A stretch of 64,000 nt of DNA from Akkermansia muciniphila (lineage in GTDB: Bacteria > Verrucomicrobiota > Verrucomicrobiia > Verrucomicrobiales > Akkermansiaceae): assembly GCA_945901795.1 (NCBI GenBank), contig CAMDLP010000011.1, forward strand, positions 1-64,000, written 5' to 3'. Shown here piece by piece: positions 20,790 through 29,467 of this stretch. Position 1 is the stretch's first letter. Every line of letters starts with the position of its first letter. The notes beneath the pieces are model-generated. The model worked only from the letters and a program-made list of their open reading frames with translations. It was not told the origin of the DNA and made no database searches. The position numbers were made by a program, and so were the translations under genes.

Positions 20790-22634
20790 TCAGTCGTTGA
20801 TGAGTTGAAGGATGCGTTCGCGGATTTCGCTGACTTTGAAGGGACGCCCCATGATTTTGGGCATGGAGATCGCATCTACCAGATAATGCGCCCGCAGGAT
20901 CATGCAGAGCTGGCCGGAGTTGAGTTCCGGGATGAGGACCTTGTCGAAGCCCTTGAGCAGCTCGCCGAGGTCGGGCGGCAGCGGGTTGAGGTAGCGAATG
21001 TTAGTGCTGCTGACCTCGAAGCCTTCGAGCCGGAGCGACTCGACCGCCGAGGTGATCGCGCCGTGGGTGCCGCCCCAGCCGATGACTAACATTTTGCCGT
21101 TTCGTTCGCCGGTGACGTTGAGCGGCGGGATACTTTTGGCCACGGCTTCGACCTTGGCGGCGCGCAGGCGGGTCATTTCGCTGTGGTTGTCCGAGTCGTA
21201 ACTGATGTTTCCCTTGCCATCTTTTTCGAGTCCGCCGAGGCGGTGTTCGAGTCCCGGTTGGCCGGGAATGGCCTGGGTGCGGGCGAGCGTCTCCGGATCG
21301 CGGGCGAAGGTGACGTAGGGCTTCGACGGGTCGGCGAAAGGCTTGCAAATTTCCGGCAGCGAGGCTTCGTCCGGCACTTTCCACGGTTCGGAACCGTTAG
21401 CCAGATAGCCGTCGCTGAGCAGGATGACGGGCGTCGAGTATTCCAAGGCGATGCGTATCGCTTCGAAAGCAGCGCGGAAACAATCGGACGGGGAGTTCGC
21501 CGCGACGACCGGCAGCGGGCTTTCGCCATGGCGGCCGTAGAGCGCCTGGAGCAGGTCGGATTGCTCGGTCTTGGTCGGCAGTCCGGTGCTGGGGCCGCCG
21601 CGCTGGACGTTGACGATCACCAGCGGCAGCTCGGTGGAAATGGCGAGGCCGATGAACTCGCTCTTCAGACACATGCCCGGGCCACTGGTGCCCGTGACGC
21701 CGATCTGCCCCGCGAAACTCGCACCGAGCGCCACGCCGATGGCGGCGATTTCATCCTCCGCCTGCACGGTCTTCACGCCGAAGTGTTTGTAGCCCGCGAG
21801 GGTTTCGAGAATCGAGGAGGCGGGCGTGATCGGGTAGCCCGAGAATAACAAGTCGCGGCCGGCCTTTTTCGCTCCGGCGATCAAGCCCAGGGCGAGCGCC
21901 TCGTTGCCGGAAATCTTGCGGTAGGTGCCGGGTGCGACCTCCGCCCGCGCCACCATGTAGCGGTTGCGGGTGGTCTCGGTGGTTTCGCCGAGGAAATAGC
22001 CGGCTTTGAGGACGCGGATGTTAGCCTCCGCGAGGTCGGGCGCTTTTTGGGCCCACTTGGAATTGATGTAGTCGATGGTCGGTTCCAGCGGCCGGCCATA
22101 GACCCAGTAGGTGAATCCGAGCGCGAAGAAGTTCTTGGTCCGGAGTTTCTCCTTCATGGTGAGCGGGCTTTCCTTCAGCGACTCCACCGCCAAGCCGCTG
22201 ATGTCGAGTGGGAGAACTTCGTATTTCTTCTGGATCGCCGGATCGTCGAGCGGGTTCGACGTGTAGCCGGCCATCGCCAGGTTTTCCGGGGTGAAGGCGG
22301 CGGAATTGGCGATCAACAGCCCGCCTTCGACGAGATCCATCAGGTGGACGGCGAGGGCGGCGGGGTTCATCGCCACCAGCGAGTCCGGCTCGTCGCCCGG
22401 AGTGAGCACGGTCACGCTGCCGAAGTGGACCTGGAACGCGGACACGCCCGCGATGGTGCCGATCGGCGCGCGGATTTCCGCCGGGTAATCCGGGAAGGTC
22501 GCGATGGCGTTGGGGACGGTGACGCTGGTGTCGGTGAAACGCTCGCCAACGATTTGCATTCCGTCGCCGGAATCACCGGCGAAGCGGACTACCACGGATT
22601 TCATCTCGCGGAAGCCGCGGGTGGATGGGGTCAT
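20790..22634 (-). CDS. korA: 2-oxoacid:ferredoxin oxidoreductase, fused gamma-alpha subunit (KorA-like)
   Basis: A 614-residue subunit. An N-terminal gamma-type domain (residues about 10-190, VVVRFAGDSGDGMQIVGERF) is fused to the alpha pyrimidine-binding domain (about 225-480, containing NEALALGLIAGAKKAGRDL and GTSGPGMCLKSEF) and a C-terminal domain (WGGTHGAITSAVESL). This gamma-alpha fusion with a separate beta is the two-subunit KOR architecture. No ferredoxin domain is fused. A shorter start at 22604 is possible. A candidate promoter lies just upstream, and korB follows after 5 bases. Confidence 0.9.
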   Translation of the reverse strand: MTPSTRGFREMKSVVVRFAGDSGDGMQIVGERFTDTSVTVPNAIATFPDYPAEIRAPIGTIAGVSAFQVHFGSVTVLTPGDEPDSLVAMNPAALAVHLMDLVEGGLLIANSAAFTPENLAMAGYTSNPLDDPAIQKKYEVLPLDISGLAVESLKESPLTMKEKLRTKNFFALGFTYWVYGRPLEPTIDYINSKWAQKAPDLAEANIRVLKAGYFLGETTETTRNRYMVARAEVAPGTYRKISGNEALALGLIAGAKKAGRDLLFSGYPITPASSILETLAGYKHFGVKTVQAEDEIAAIGVALGASFAGQIGVTGTSGPGMCLKSEFIGLAISTELPLVIVNVQRGGPSTGLPTKTEQSDLLQALYGRHGESPLPVVAANSPSDCFRAAFEAIRIALEYSTPVILLSDGYLANGSEPWKVPDEASLPEICKPFADPSKPYVTFARDPETLARTQAIPGQPGLEHRLGGLEKDGKGNISYDSDNHSEMTRLRAAKVEAVAKSIPPLNVTGERNGKMLVIGWGGTHGAITSAVESLRLEGFEVSSTNIRYLNPLPPDLGELLKGFDKVLIPELNSGQLCMILRAHYLVDAISMPKIMGRPFKVSEIRERILQLIND

Positions 22635-22661
22635 GGGTCTGATTGGATTTGAATCTGAAGC

Positions 22662-22690
22662 ACTTAAGAATTTGATCCCCCGGGCGTCAA
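22662..22690 (-). promoter_or_regulatory. Candidate promoter of korAB
   Basis: On the minus strand TTGACG (22690-22685), a 17-base spacer and TTAAGT (22667-22662) lie 28 bases before the korA ATG at 22634. Confidence 0.5.
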
Positions 22691-22785
22691 TGGCTGATGT
22701 CGGCCGCTCCGCAATTCATCCGCTTTTCTCAGTTTGAAGAAGGAGTCGGGAAATGTGATTCCCCAAGCAGAGCCTCTGTTGAAAG

Positions 22786-22980
22786 CTACGCCACGCGGTC
22801 GCGCTCACCGATGAAACGCGCCGTGTATTCGGGATCGAGTGTTCCGAAAAGCTTGTCCCAGAACAGCGTGTAGAATCCGAAATTGTATCCCGGATGCTCG
22901 TGATGTTCCGCATGAAAAGTGGATGGCGCGGAAAACTCCGGGCCCAAATCCGGAATGAGACGGAAGCCGCCCGCCGGCCA
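22786..22980 (-). pseudogene. C-terminal remnant of a fatty-acid hydroxylase / sterol desaturase-like gene
   Basis: The minus strand reads, up to a TAG at 22786, a peptide containing FHAEHHEHPGYNFGFYTLFW followed by DKLFGTLDPEY. This is the His-box (HxxHH) and terminal signature of the membrane di-iron fatty-acid hydroxylase family. Upstream the frame is closed by a TAA at about 22987, and nothing resembling the four membrane helices or the other His clusters precedes it. The rest of 22691-23095 holds only the korA promoter region and the upstream region of the SprT-like gene. It is most likely a decayed gene end left after a deletion. Confidence 0.7.
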
Positions 22981-23095
22981 TACGTGTTAGCTTTTGCGGC
23001 GGGCGGCTGTGGAAACGCGGGTCCGGCTGGAAAAATCCTGATTTTCCGCGAAGGCCTGTTGCCATTTTCCGGGAAAGCTGGTAACCGTTTTTTCG

Positions 23096-23686
23096 ATGGG
23101 CCGAAGCACGCCGCAACTTGAATTCCGCTGGACCTCGTGGTTCCGCGTTTTGAAGACCCCGGAGGTCCCGAAGACGACGCCCCTGCGGGATGACAGCGGC
23201 CTAACGGCCTGGTGCGCGGAGGCTTCGAAATCGCTCTTTCTCAACGAGCTCGCCCGCAAGGTCCGCGTGACTTGGAACCCGCGGATGCAGACGACGGCGG
23301 GCCGCGCGTGGTGGCCGGACCGGTCGATCGAGCTCAACCCGAAGCTCAAGGACTGCGAGCCGGAGGAACTCTGGCGCACGCTCAAACACGAGCTCGCGCA
23401 CCTCGTCGCCTACGAGCGCTGTGGCCGCCGGCGGATCGATCCGCACGGGCCTGAGTGGCAGGCCGCCTGCAACGACTTGGGGATTCCAGGCGAGCAGCCG
23501 TTTCACAACCTGCCCTTCAAGCGCCGCAAGATGAAGCGCAACCACGCCTACATCTGCTCCAACTGCTTTTCCGTGATCCACCGGGTGAAGCCGATCAAGC
23601 GGGCGGTCGCGTGCTACGATTGCTGCCGGAAATTCGGCAACGGCAGCTATCACGACCGCTTCCGCCTGATCAAGCACACGCCTTGA
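23096..23686 (+). CDS. SprT-like zinc metalloprotease-domain protein
   Basis: A 196-residue SprT/Spartan-like protein. The zinc motif HELAH is at residues 98-102 (KHELAHLVAYERCG) and a third-ligand candidate is in DPHGPEW. A C-terminal zinc ribbon has two CxxC pairs (YICSNC and ACYDCC). Family knowledge: bacterial SprT proteins are of poorly known function; eukaryotic Spartan cleaves DNA-protein crosslinks. The first 25 residues are variable, so the true start may be slightly downstream, but the ATG at 23096 is the first in frame. It ends back to back with the next minus-strand gene. Confidence 0.85.
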   Translation: MGRSTPQLEFRWTSWFRVLKTPEVPKTTPLRDDSGLTAWCAEASKSLFLNELARKVRVTWNPRMQTTAGRAWWPDRSIELNPKLKDCEPEELWRTLKHELAHLVAYERCGRRRIDPHGPEWQAACNDLGIPGEQPFHNLPFKRRKMKRNHAYICSNCFSVIHRVKPIKRAVACYDCCRKFGNGSYHDRFRLIKHTP

Positions 23687-24355
23687 TCAATCGCGATCCG
23701 CGACGAAGAGCGTGTGGGTGAAGCGTTTCGCTTTGGGATAGGCTTTCGCGCTGATGCACTCGACGTGCTTGAAAGAACCTTGCAGCGACTTCGCGAATGA
23801 CTTGTCCGGGTGCGCGGACCAGAAGATCACGCGGCCTTCCGGCTCCAGCGCGTTCTTGATGCGGGTGATGCCTTTCTGGGCGTAAAGCCGCTCGTTGCCT
23901 TTTTGCACGAATGGGTCCGGGCCGTTGTCCACGTCGAGCAGGATGGCGTGGTAGCGGTCGTTTTCACAACGGTCGATGAGGTCGTAAACGTCGCCGACAT
24001 GGATGCGCACCCGCGGATCGTCGAGCAGCTTGCCGTTGACCTCGTGGAGGAATTCGCGGTTCCAAGCGACCACTTCCGGCAGGAGTTCCGCGACATCGAC
24101 GACGGCGTCCTGGCCGGTTAGAGCGAGCACCCGCTTGAGCGTGAAGCCGAAGCCGAGCCCGCCGATGAGAATGCGGGGCCGGGACGGAAGACGCGCGCAG
24201 GAGAGTTCGGCCATTTGCTCCTCGGAGGAGGAGGCCGTGGTGCTCATCAGTTGCAGGCCGGCGACTTTGAGGAAATGGTGGCCGTCGTGCTCGTGGAGCG
24301 TGAGCTGGGCTCCGTCGGGCGTTTTGCAGGTCGCGAGAGTGCGGGTGATTTTCAT
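23687..24355 (-). CDS. Spermidine synthase-fold / class I methyltransferase-like protein
   Basis: A 222-residue protein. It has the Rossmann motif ILIGGLGFGFTLK near residues 62-74 and an acidic residue after the second strand (VDVAELLPEVVAWNREF). A PABP-like HAILLDVDNGPDPFV stretch follows. The order resembles spermidine synthase-like proteins (SpeE fold), but the N-terminal beta domain is much reduced and the polyamine-site residues cannot be assigned. A methyltransferase or aminopropyltransferase-related enzyme is likely; substrate unknown. Its stop is adjacent to the SprT-like gene stop (convergent). Between 24356 and 24576 there is no further gene. Confidence 0.72.
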   Translation of the reverse strand: MKITRTLATCKTPDGAQLTLHEHDGHHFLKVAGLQLMSTTASSSEEQMAELSCARLPSRPRILIGGLGFGFTLKRVLALTGQDAVVDVAELLPEVVAWNREFLHEVNGKLLDDPRVRIHVGDVYDLIDRCENDRYHAILLDVDNGPDPFVQKGNERLYAQKGITRIKNALEPEGRVIFWSAHPDKSFAKSLQGSFKHVECISAKAYPKAKRFTHTLFVADRD

Positions 24356-24576
24356 GGGAACAACGGAGGCGGCGCGGCGCGGCGGAGTGTCATCCGTGAT
24401 TTTCTCCGGAGCAAATCATTCGCGCCGTCAGCTTGTCGAAAGTGAAAACGATGGGTTCCTCCGGCTTGTCGGCGGTATCTACTGGTGGGATAAGTCTTTT
24501 ACCTTGAGTTGAATGAGCAAAATCATCATGAGGCTTGCGTGGTCGCTCGTCACCCGCCAAGCTGCCCCACTAAATT

Positions 24577-25824
24577 ATGAGCGAACGACGCGTCGTCATC
24601 ACCGGCATTGGCTGTATCACCCCACTTGGCAAGGACCTGACCACCACTTGGGAGGGACTCAAGAGCGGGCGCAGTGGCATTGGAACCATCACCCAGTTCG
24701 ATCCGTCACCGTTCGATTGTAAAATCGCGGGCGAGGTCAAAAATTTCAATGCCGACGATTATTTCAACGTCCCCAAGGACGCCCGGCGCTCGGACCGCTA
24801 CGTCCAGCTTGCAGTCGCCGCGTCGAAGATGGCGATGGATGACTCGGGTGTGGATGTTTCCACCATCGACTCGCGGCGCTTCGGCGTGATGGTCGGCAGC
24901 GGCATCGGCGGACTCGCGACCCTTGAGCGCGAGCACTCGACTTACATCAACAAGGGGCCCAAGCGGGTTTCGGCGTTCACCATCCCGATGATGATTTCCA
25001 ACATCGCCAGCGGCATCATCTCGATGGAATACGGCCTCCACGGCCCGAACATGGTCATCGTCACCGCCTGCGCGACGTCTAACCACAACATCGGCGAAGC
25101 CTGGCGCATCATCAAGTTCGGCGATGCCGACGCCTTCGTCTGCGGCGGCGCGGAAGCCGCGATCCTGCCGATGGGCCTTGCCGGCTTCAGCAGCATGAAA
25201 GCCCTCAGCACCCGCAACGGCGAGCCCGAGCGCGCCTCGCGGCCGTTCGATAAAAACCGCGACGGTTTCGTCATGGGTGAAGGGGCCGGAGTGGTCGTCA
25301 TCGAGGAACTCGAGCACGCCCGCAAGCGCGGCGCGAAGATTTACGCGGAGCTCATCGGCTACGGCGTCAGCGCCGATGCCTATCACCTCAGTGCTCCTTC
25401 GCCCGATGGCAGCGGCCCGGCTTACGCCATCGGCATGGCGCTCAAGCACGGCAAAAAGAACCCGCAGGACGTCGATTATCTCAACGCCCACGCCACCTCC
25501 ACCGGACTCGGCGATGTCGCGGAAACGAAGGCGATCAAGCTCGCGTTCGGTGACTATGCGACTAACGGACTGGTGGTCAGTTCCACCAAGTCGATGACCG
25601 GCCACATGCTCGGCGCGGCCGGCGGCGTGGAGCTCATCGCGAGCGTGATGGCCATCAAGGACGGTGTTATTCCGCCGACGATCAACGTCGAGGAGCAGGA
25701 TCCCGAGTGCGATCTGGACGTCTGTCCGAACGTCGCCCGCGAGGTGCCCGTCAAGGTAGCCCTCAGTAACAGCTTCGGCTTCGGCGGTCACAACGCGTCG
25801 GTGCTCGTCAGCAAGTTCGAGTGA
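24577..25824 (+). CDS. fabF: 3-oxoacyl-[acyl-carrier-protein] synthase II
   Basis: A 415-residue KAS II with the complete Cys-His-His triad: C165 (VTACATSNHNIGEA), H305 (NAHATSTGLGD) and H343 (SMTGHMLGAAGG). The GSGIGG and FGFGGHNASV elements are present. Reaction: condensation of malonyl-ACP with acyl-ACP in fatty-acid elongation. No acpP gene precedes it in the window, unlike the common acpP-fabF pair. A small thioesterase gene begins at or just after its stop, suggesting an acyl-chain operon fabF-thioesterase-rsmI. Confidence 0.93.
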   Translation: MSERRVVITGIGCITPLGKDLTTTWEGLKSGRSGIGTITQFDPSPFDCKIAGEVKNFNADDYFNVPKDARRSDRYVQLAVAASKMAMDDSGVDVSTIDSRRFGVMVGSGIGGLATLEREHSTYINKGPKRVSAFTIPMMISNIASGIISMEYGLHGPNMVIVTACATSNHNIGEAWRIIKFGDADAFVCGGAEAAILPMGLAGFSSMKALSTRNGEPERASRPFDKNRDGFVMGEGAGVVVIEELEHARKRGAKIYAELIGYGVSADAYHLSAPSPDGSGPAYAIGMALKHGKKNPQDVDYLNAHATSTGLGDVAETKAIKLAFGDYATNGLVVSSTKSMTGHMLGAAGGVELIASVMAIKDGVIPPTINVEEQDPECDLDVCPNVAREVPVKVALSNSFGFGGHNASVLVSKFE

Positions 25825-25832
25825 GTTCGCCC

Positions 25833-26225
25833 ATGGAAAATCCGGTCTATCGGCAGGCGGGGAAGATCGCTTTCGGCGATACCGACGCCAGCGGCTGGAT
25901 GCACTTTCCGCACATTTTCAAATACGCCGAGGAGGCGGAGCACGCGTTCCTGCGTTCGCGGGGTGTGTTGGTTTTCGACAGGGAAAAAGGCGGTTGGCCG
26001 CGGGTGAAAGTTTCCTGCGATTACAAGCGACCGTTCCGATGTGGGGATTCGTTCGAGGTGCTGCTAGGCATTGCCCGGATCAGCGCGTCGTCGGTCACGT
26101 GGAATTTCGAGGTCGTCAACGCTGCGGGGGAAATCGCCGCTTTCGGCAGCATGACCAACGTCCGCGTCGATCACGAAGGACGGCCGAAGCCGATCAGCGA
26201 GGATGAGCGCGCCGCACTCATTTGA
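25833..26225 (+). CDS. Acyl-CoA/ACP thioesterase, 4-hydroxybenzoyl-CoA thioesterase-like
   Basis: From the ATG at 25833 it is 130 residues; a GTG at 25821 overlapping the fabF stop (GTGA) would add four. It is a single hotdog domain with the YbgC/4HBT catalytic loop FGDTDASGWMHFPHIFKYAEEA, whose Asp of DASG is the expected nucleophile or general base. Family knowledge: hydrolyses short acyl-CoA or acyl-ACP thioesters. Coupling to fabF suggests acyl-ACP turnover. No Tol-Pal genes are nearby, which argues against a classical ybgC locus. Confidence 0.83.
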   Translation: MENPVYRQAGKIAFGDTDASGWMHFPHIFKYAEEAEHAFLRSRGVLVFDREKGGWPRVKVSCDYKRPFRCGDSFEVLLGIARISASSVTWNFEVVNAAGEIAAFGSMTNVRVDHEGRPKPISEDERAALI

Positions 26226-26226
26226 T

Positions 26227-26934
26227 ATGGAATCCACTCCCGAAATCTCCGGTCGCGTCATCCTCGTCCCGACGCCCATCGGCAACATGGGCGACATCAC
26301 GCTCCGCGCCCTGGAAATCCTCCGCTCCGCCGACCGCATCGCCTGCGAGGATACCCGTCACTCCGGCCAGTTGTTAGCGCATCACGGGATCTCAGGAAAG
26401 CCGCTCGTCTCGCTGCACGAGCACAACGAAGCCCGCCGCGCGCCGGACCTGATCGCCGCCGCCAGAGCAGGCGAAACTATCGCCGTCATCAGTGATGCCG
26501 GCATGCCCGGCATCTCGGACCCCGGCTATCGGCTGGTGCAAGCCTGCATCGAATCCGGCACGCCGCTCGAAGTCCTGCCCGGCCCGTCCGCCGTCATCAC
26601 CGCGCTGATCGGTTCGGGATTTCCCTGCCACGCCTTCCGCTTCGGCGGCTTCCTCTCGGTAAAATCCGGTAAGCGCCGCAGCGCCCTAACTGCCGCGTTG
26701 GAGTCGGGCGAAACCGGGATTTTCTTCGAGTCGCCTCACCGCATCATTTCCACCCTGGAAATCCTAGCGGAAATCAATCCGCTCGCCCGCACCTGCGTCG
26801 CCCGCGAGCTAACGAAGAAATTCGAGACCTACCACCGCGGCACCGCCGCCGAAGTGCTCGCGCATTTCCAAAGCCATGCCCCAAAGGGCGAGATCGTCCT
26901 CCTCGTCCACGCGGCGGAAGTTAGAAACTCCTGA
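26227..26934 (+). CDS. rsmI: 16S rRNA (cytidine-1402 2'-O)-methyltransferase
   Basis: From the ATG at 26227 it is 235 residues. It is a SAM-dependent tetrapyrrole-methylase-fold enzyme with the RsmI signatures LVPTPIGNMGDITLRA, CEDTRHSGQLLAHH, SDAGMPGISDPGYRLV and PGPSAVITALIGSG, plus FFESPHR and ARELTKKFE. Known role: 2'-O-methylation of C1402 in the ribosomal P site. It is shorter than the 280-290 residues usual because it lacks the C-terminal extension, as in several RsmI homologues. It starts one base after the thioesterase stop and overlaps the convergent toxin gene by 14 bases. Confidence 0.9.
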   Translation: MESTPEISGRVILVPTPIGNMGDITLRALEILRSADRIACEDTRHSGQLLAHHGISGKPLVSLHEHNEARRAPDLIAAARAGETIAVISDAGMPGISDPGYRLVQACIESGTPLEVLPGPSAVITALIGSGFPCHAFRFGGFLSVKSGKRRSALTAALESGETGIFFESPHRIISTLEILAEINPLARTCVARELTKKFETYHRGTAAEVLAHFQSHAPKGEIVLLVHAAEVRNS

Positions 26935-27358
26935 CTTTTAGGCCCGCCGCTTTGGCGAGCGATGCCTGGCGTTTGTCGGAGGTGATGAACACGTCGGTTC
27001 CGACAATGATCGCCATCGCGACATGGAGGATGTCGAGGCTGCGGGTTCCGAGTTTTTCAACGTGCATCGCGCTCAATCTCTCCGCTTCGATAGTGACCGC
27101 GTCGAGAGCGGGGGAAATTGGCTGAAAGACCCCTCCTGCCAGGTCGGCGCGCATCAGGTTCAGGGATGCGTCCCGCTGTTTCGGGGTGATTTCCTTTCGG
27201 AAAACGCGAAGGCGCATGGCGTTGCGAAACTCCAGGTGGTGAAGCCACGTGAAACTCATGGGCAGGATGATCCGCTGGATTTCCGCAATCGCCTGCTGGC
27301 TGTTCGCATCGTTGGAGTAGAGGGAGCAAAGAAAACCGGTGTCCGGATAATGATTCAT
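26921..27358 (-). CDS. PIN-domain toxin, VapC-like
   Basis: A 145-residue PIN-domain protein with the expected acidic residues: D6 (YPDTGF), a Glu in LHHLEFRNA, an Asp in RSLDILHVA, and a further Asp in FITSDKRQ. These coordinate Mg for RNase activity in VapC toxins. Its ATG overlaps the antitoxin stop codon (ATGA), the usual translational coupling of type II modules. Family knowledge: many such toxins cut tRNA or rRNA. The 3' end overlaps rsmI by 14 bases. Confidence 0.86.
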   Translation of the reverse strand: MNHYPDTGFLCSLYSNDANSQQAIAEIQRIILPMSFTWLHHLEFRNAMRLRVFRKEITPKQRDASLNLMRADLAGGVFQPISPALDAVTIEAERLSAMHVEKLGTRSLDILHVAMAIIVGTDVFITSDKRQASLAKAAGLKVRSF

Positions 27359-27594
27359 CGCTCGCCGCGGAGTTCGGAGATGATTTCAGTTCCGGTCGTC
27401 GGCAGCACCATGTCGCCGTAGATCTCTTTCAAGCGGGCTGCGAAGTCGGGGCGCTTGACAGGCGGCTTCGTCACCGGGGAAAGGATGGCTACCGGTTGAT
27501 TGTAGCGGGTGATTTCCACGGTTTCCCCCGCCTCCACAATGGCCAGCACCTTCTTGGTATCGTGCTTCAATTCACGGATTGATGTCGTTTTCAT
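27355..27594 (-). CDS. Phd/YefM-type antitoxin of the PIN module
   Basis: A 79-residue protein. The N-terminal part (MKTTSIRELKHDTKKVLAIV ... ETVEITRYNQPVAIL) is the Phd/YefM dimerisation and DNA-binding fold. The C-terminal part (RLKEIYGDMVLP) is the likely toxin-wrapping tail. The start at 27594 is set by the conserved N-terminus. A frame that extends upstream into xth antisense is spurious. Expected to repress its own promoter together with the toxin. The gap to xth is only 32 bases, so read-through from queA-xth is possible. Confidence 0.85.
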   Translation of the reverse strand: MKTTSIRELKHDTKKVLAIVEAGETVEITRYNQPVAILSPVTKPPVKRPDFAARLKEIYGDMVLPTTGTEIISELRGER

Positions 27595-27626
27595 GGGTGA
27601 TACACTGGTGTGACACATCATCAGTG

Positions 27627-28385
27627 TCAAGCCAGCGTGATTCCCACCGGGCAATGATCCGAGCCGGTAACATGCGGCAGGATCTCCGCGTCTTTCACGC
27701 GATCCATGAACGGCGTCGAGACGCCGAAGTAGTCGATTCTCCAGCCGACGTTCCGCTCCCGCGCTCCGCCGCGGAAGGACCACCACGAGTAGGCGTCCTT
27801 CTTGTCCGGATAGAAATGACGGAAGGTGTCGGTGAAGCCGGCACCTAGCAGCTCTCCGAAACCCGCGCGCTCCTCGTCGGAAAATCCTGCGGAAAAGCGG
27901 TTGTCCTTGGGCCGGGCGATGTCGATTTCCTGATGGGCCACGTTGAGGTCGCCGCAGAAAACGACGGGCTTGGTCTTCGCCAGCTCGGCGACGTGGCGGC
28001 GGAACGCGTGGTCCCACGTCATCCGATAGGGCAGCCGGCGGAGCGCGTCCTGCGAGTTCGGCGTATAAACATTCACCAAGTGGAAATCCGGATACTCCAG
28101 CGTGAGCACGCGGCCTTCCTGGTCGTGCTCTTCGATGCCGAGGCCGGTCCGGAAATCGAGCGGCTTCTCGCGGGTGAACACCGCGACGCCGGAGTAACCG
28201 GGTTTTTGCGCGGAATCCCAGTAGCCGTGATAGCCGCCGAGTTCCAAAGGCAGTTGCACTTGCTCGGGCCGGGCTTTGGTTTCCTGAAGACAGAGGATGT
28301 CTGGTTTTTCAGCCGTCACAAAATCTCCCAAGCCTTTGCCAATCGTGGCGCGGATGCCGTTTACGTTCCAGGATATGAGTTTCAT
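27627..28385 (-). CDS. xth: Exodeoxyribonuclease III / AP endonuclease
   Basis: A 252-residue EEP-family nuclease with the full motif set: SWNVNGIRA, LCLQETKA (Mg-binding Glu), VNVYTPNSQ, FCGDLNVAHQEIDIARP (catalytic Asp and Asn), and the terminal GSDHCPVGI Asp-His pair. Substrate-sensing SWWSFRGGARERNVGWRIDY is also typical of XthA/ExoA. Function: cleavage at abasic sites and 3'-end processing in base-excision repair. It is encoded 18 bases after queA on the same strand and precedes a toxin-antitoxin pair. Confidence 0.93.
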   Translation of the reverse strand: MKLISWNVNGIRATIGKGLGDFVTAEKPDILCLQETKARPEQVQLPLELGGYHGYWDSAQKPGYSGVAVFTREKPLDFRTGLGIEEHDQEGRVLTLEYPDFHLVNVYTPNSQDALRRLPYRMTWDHAFRRHVAELAKTKPVVFCGDLNVAHQEIDIARPKDNRFSAGFSDEERAGFGELLGAGFTDTFRHFYPDKKDAYSWWSFRGGARERNVGWRIDYFGVSTPFMDRVKDAEILPHVTGSDHCPVGITLA

Positions 28386-28403
28386 CGGCGCGGAGTTTTC
28401 ACC

Positions 28404-29375
28404 TCACACCAGCAACATGCAATCGCCATAGCTGAAAAACCGGTAACGCTCCTCGACGGCTTTGCGATACGCCTCCATCACCAACTCCTGTCCGGCGAAC
28501 GCGCTGACCAGCATGATCAGCGTGCTTTGCGGCAGGTGGAAATTCGTCAGCAAACCGCCGACCACGCCGAACTGATAGGGCGGATGGATGAAGATATCCG
28601 TCTCGCCGCGCTGCTCGCGGAGCGGCCTGCCAAGGGATTCAAGCACCCGCGTCACCGTCGTGCCCACGGCGACGACGCGGCTGGCGGCGTTGACTCTTTC
28701 TGCGGTCTCCGCGCTCACGACGTAGCGCTCGGAGTGCATGATGTGATCCGCGACGACTTCCGCGCTGACCGGGCGGAAGGTGCCGACGCCGACGTGCAGC
28801 GTGAGGAAGGCGTGGGAAATTTTCTCCAACAGCTCCGGCGTGAAATGCAGCCCGGCGGTGGGCGCGGCGATGGCCCCTTCCTCGCGGGCGAACACAGTCT
28901 GATAGCGGTCGCGGTCGGCGGGGTCGGCGGCGCGGCCCATGTAGTGCGGCAGGGCGAGCTGGCCGTGTTTATCCAAATCGACGGGCGCGTCCCAGCGGAT
29001 CAGGCGGTCGCCGTTTTCGAAGACTTCAGTAACCGTGCCGGTGATGCCGCCGACGCTCACGGTGCGGCCGGGTTTCATGCGCTTGCCAGGTCTAACGAGA
29101 CAGCGCCATTCCAGCGGGGAAAGCCGGTCGAGGCAGAGCAATTCGGTGCGGCCGTCGTCCGAGAAGAGCCGCGCGGGGATGACTTTGGTGTCGTTGAGGA
29201 CGAGCAAATCATCCGCCCGCAGGTAGTCGGGGAAATCACGGAACATCCGGTGCTCGATCACGCCGCTGTCCTTGTGGACGACCAGCATCCGCGAGGCGGC
29301 GCGCTCGGCGAGCGGCCGCGCGGCGATCAATTCCTCGGGCAGGTGGTAGTCGAAATCTTTCGTCCGCAGCGGCAT
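28404..29375 (-). CDS. queA: S-adenosylmethionine:tRNA ribosyltransferase-isomerase
   Basis: A 323-residue QueA. It has the N-terminal DFDYHLPEELIAARPLAERAASRML pattern, VLNDTKVIPARLF, the mid-domain YMGRAADPADRDRYQTVFA, and PTAGLHFTPELL followed by HVGVGTFRPV. Reaction: transfers and isomerises the ribosyl group of SAM to preQ1 in tRNA, giving epoxyqueuosine. It is shorter than the 350 residues usual because the segment after TVSVGGITGTV is compact. The gene is divergent from a YefM/YoeB module. No other queuosine genes are in the window. Confidence 0.92.
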   Translation of the reverse strand: MPLRTKDFDYHLPEELIAARPLAERAASRMLVVHKDSGVIEHRMFRDFPDYLRADDLLVLNDTKVIPARLFSDDGRTELLCLDRLSPLEWRCLVRPGKRMKPGRTVSVGGITGTVTEVFENGDRLIRWDAPVDLDKHGQLALPHYMGRAADPADRDRYQTVFAREEGAIAAPTAGLHFTPELLEKISHAFLTLHVGVGTFRPVSAEVVADHIMHSERYVVSAETAERVNAASRVVAVGTTVTRVLESLGRPLREQRGETDIFIHPPYQFGVVGGLLTNFHLPQSTLIMLVSAFAGQELVMEAYRKAVEERYRFFSYGDCMLLV

Positions 29376-29467
29376 GGGCTTTGGTAGTCACGACCCTGTC
29401 GGTTCGCAAGAAAAGCCCTGCCGAAAGCAAGGTTGACAGAATTCTGTGCATGAGCCATTTTTCAGTC

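Noticed and set aside
27595-28017. 5' extension of the PIN-module antitoxin frame
   Set aside because: It lies antisense or out of frame within xth, and the Phd/YefM fold begins at the Met at 27594.
27933-29387. 484-codon + strand frame
   Set aside because: Shadow of xth and queA, both of which carry complete family motifs on the minus strand.
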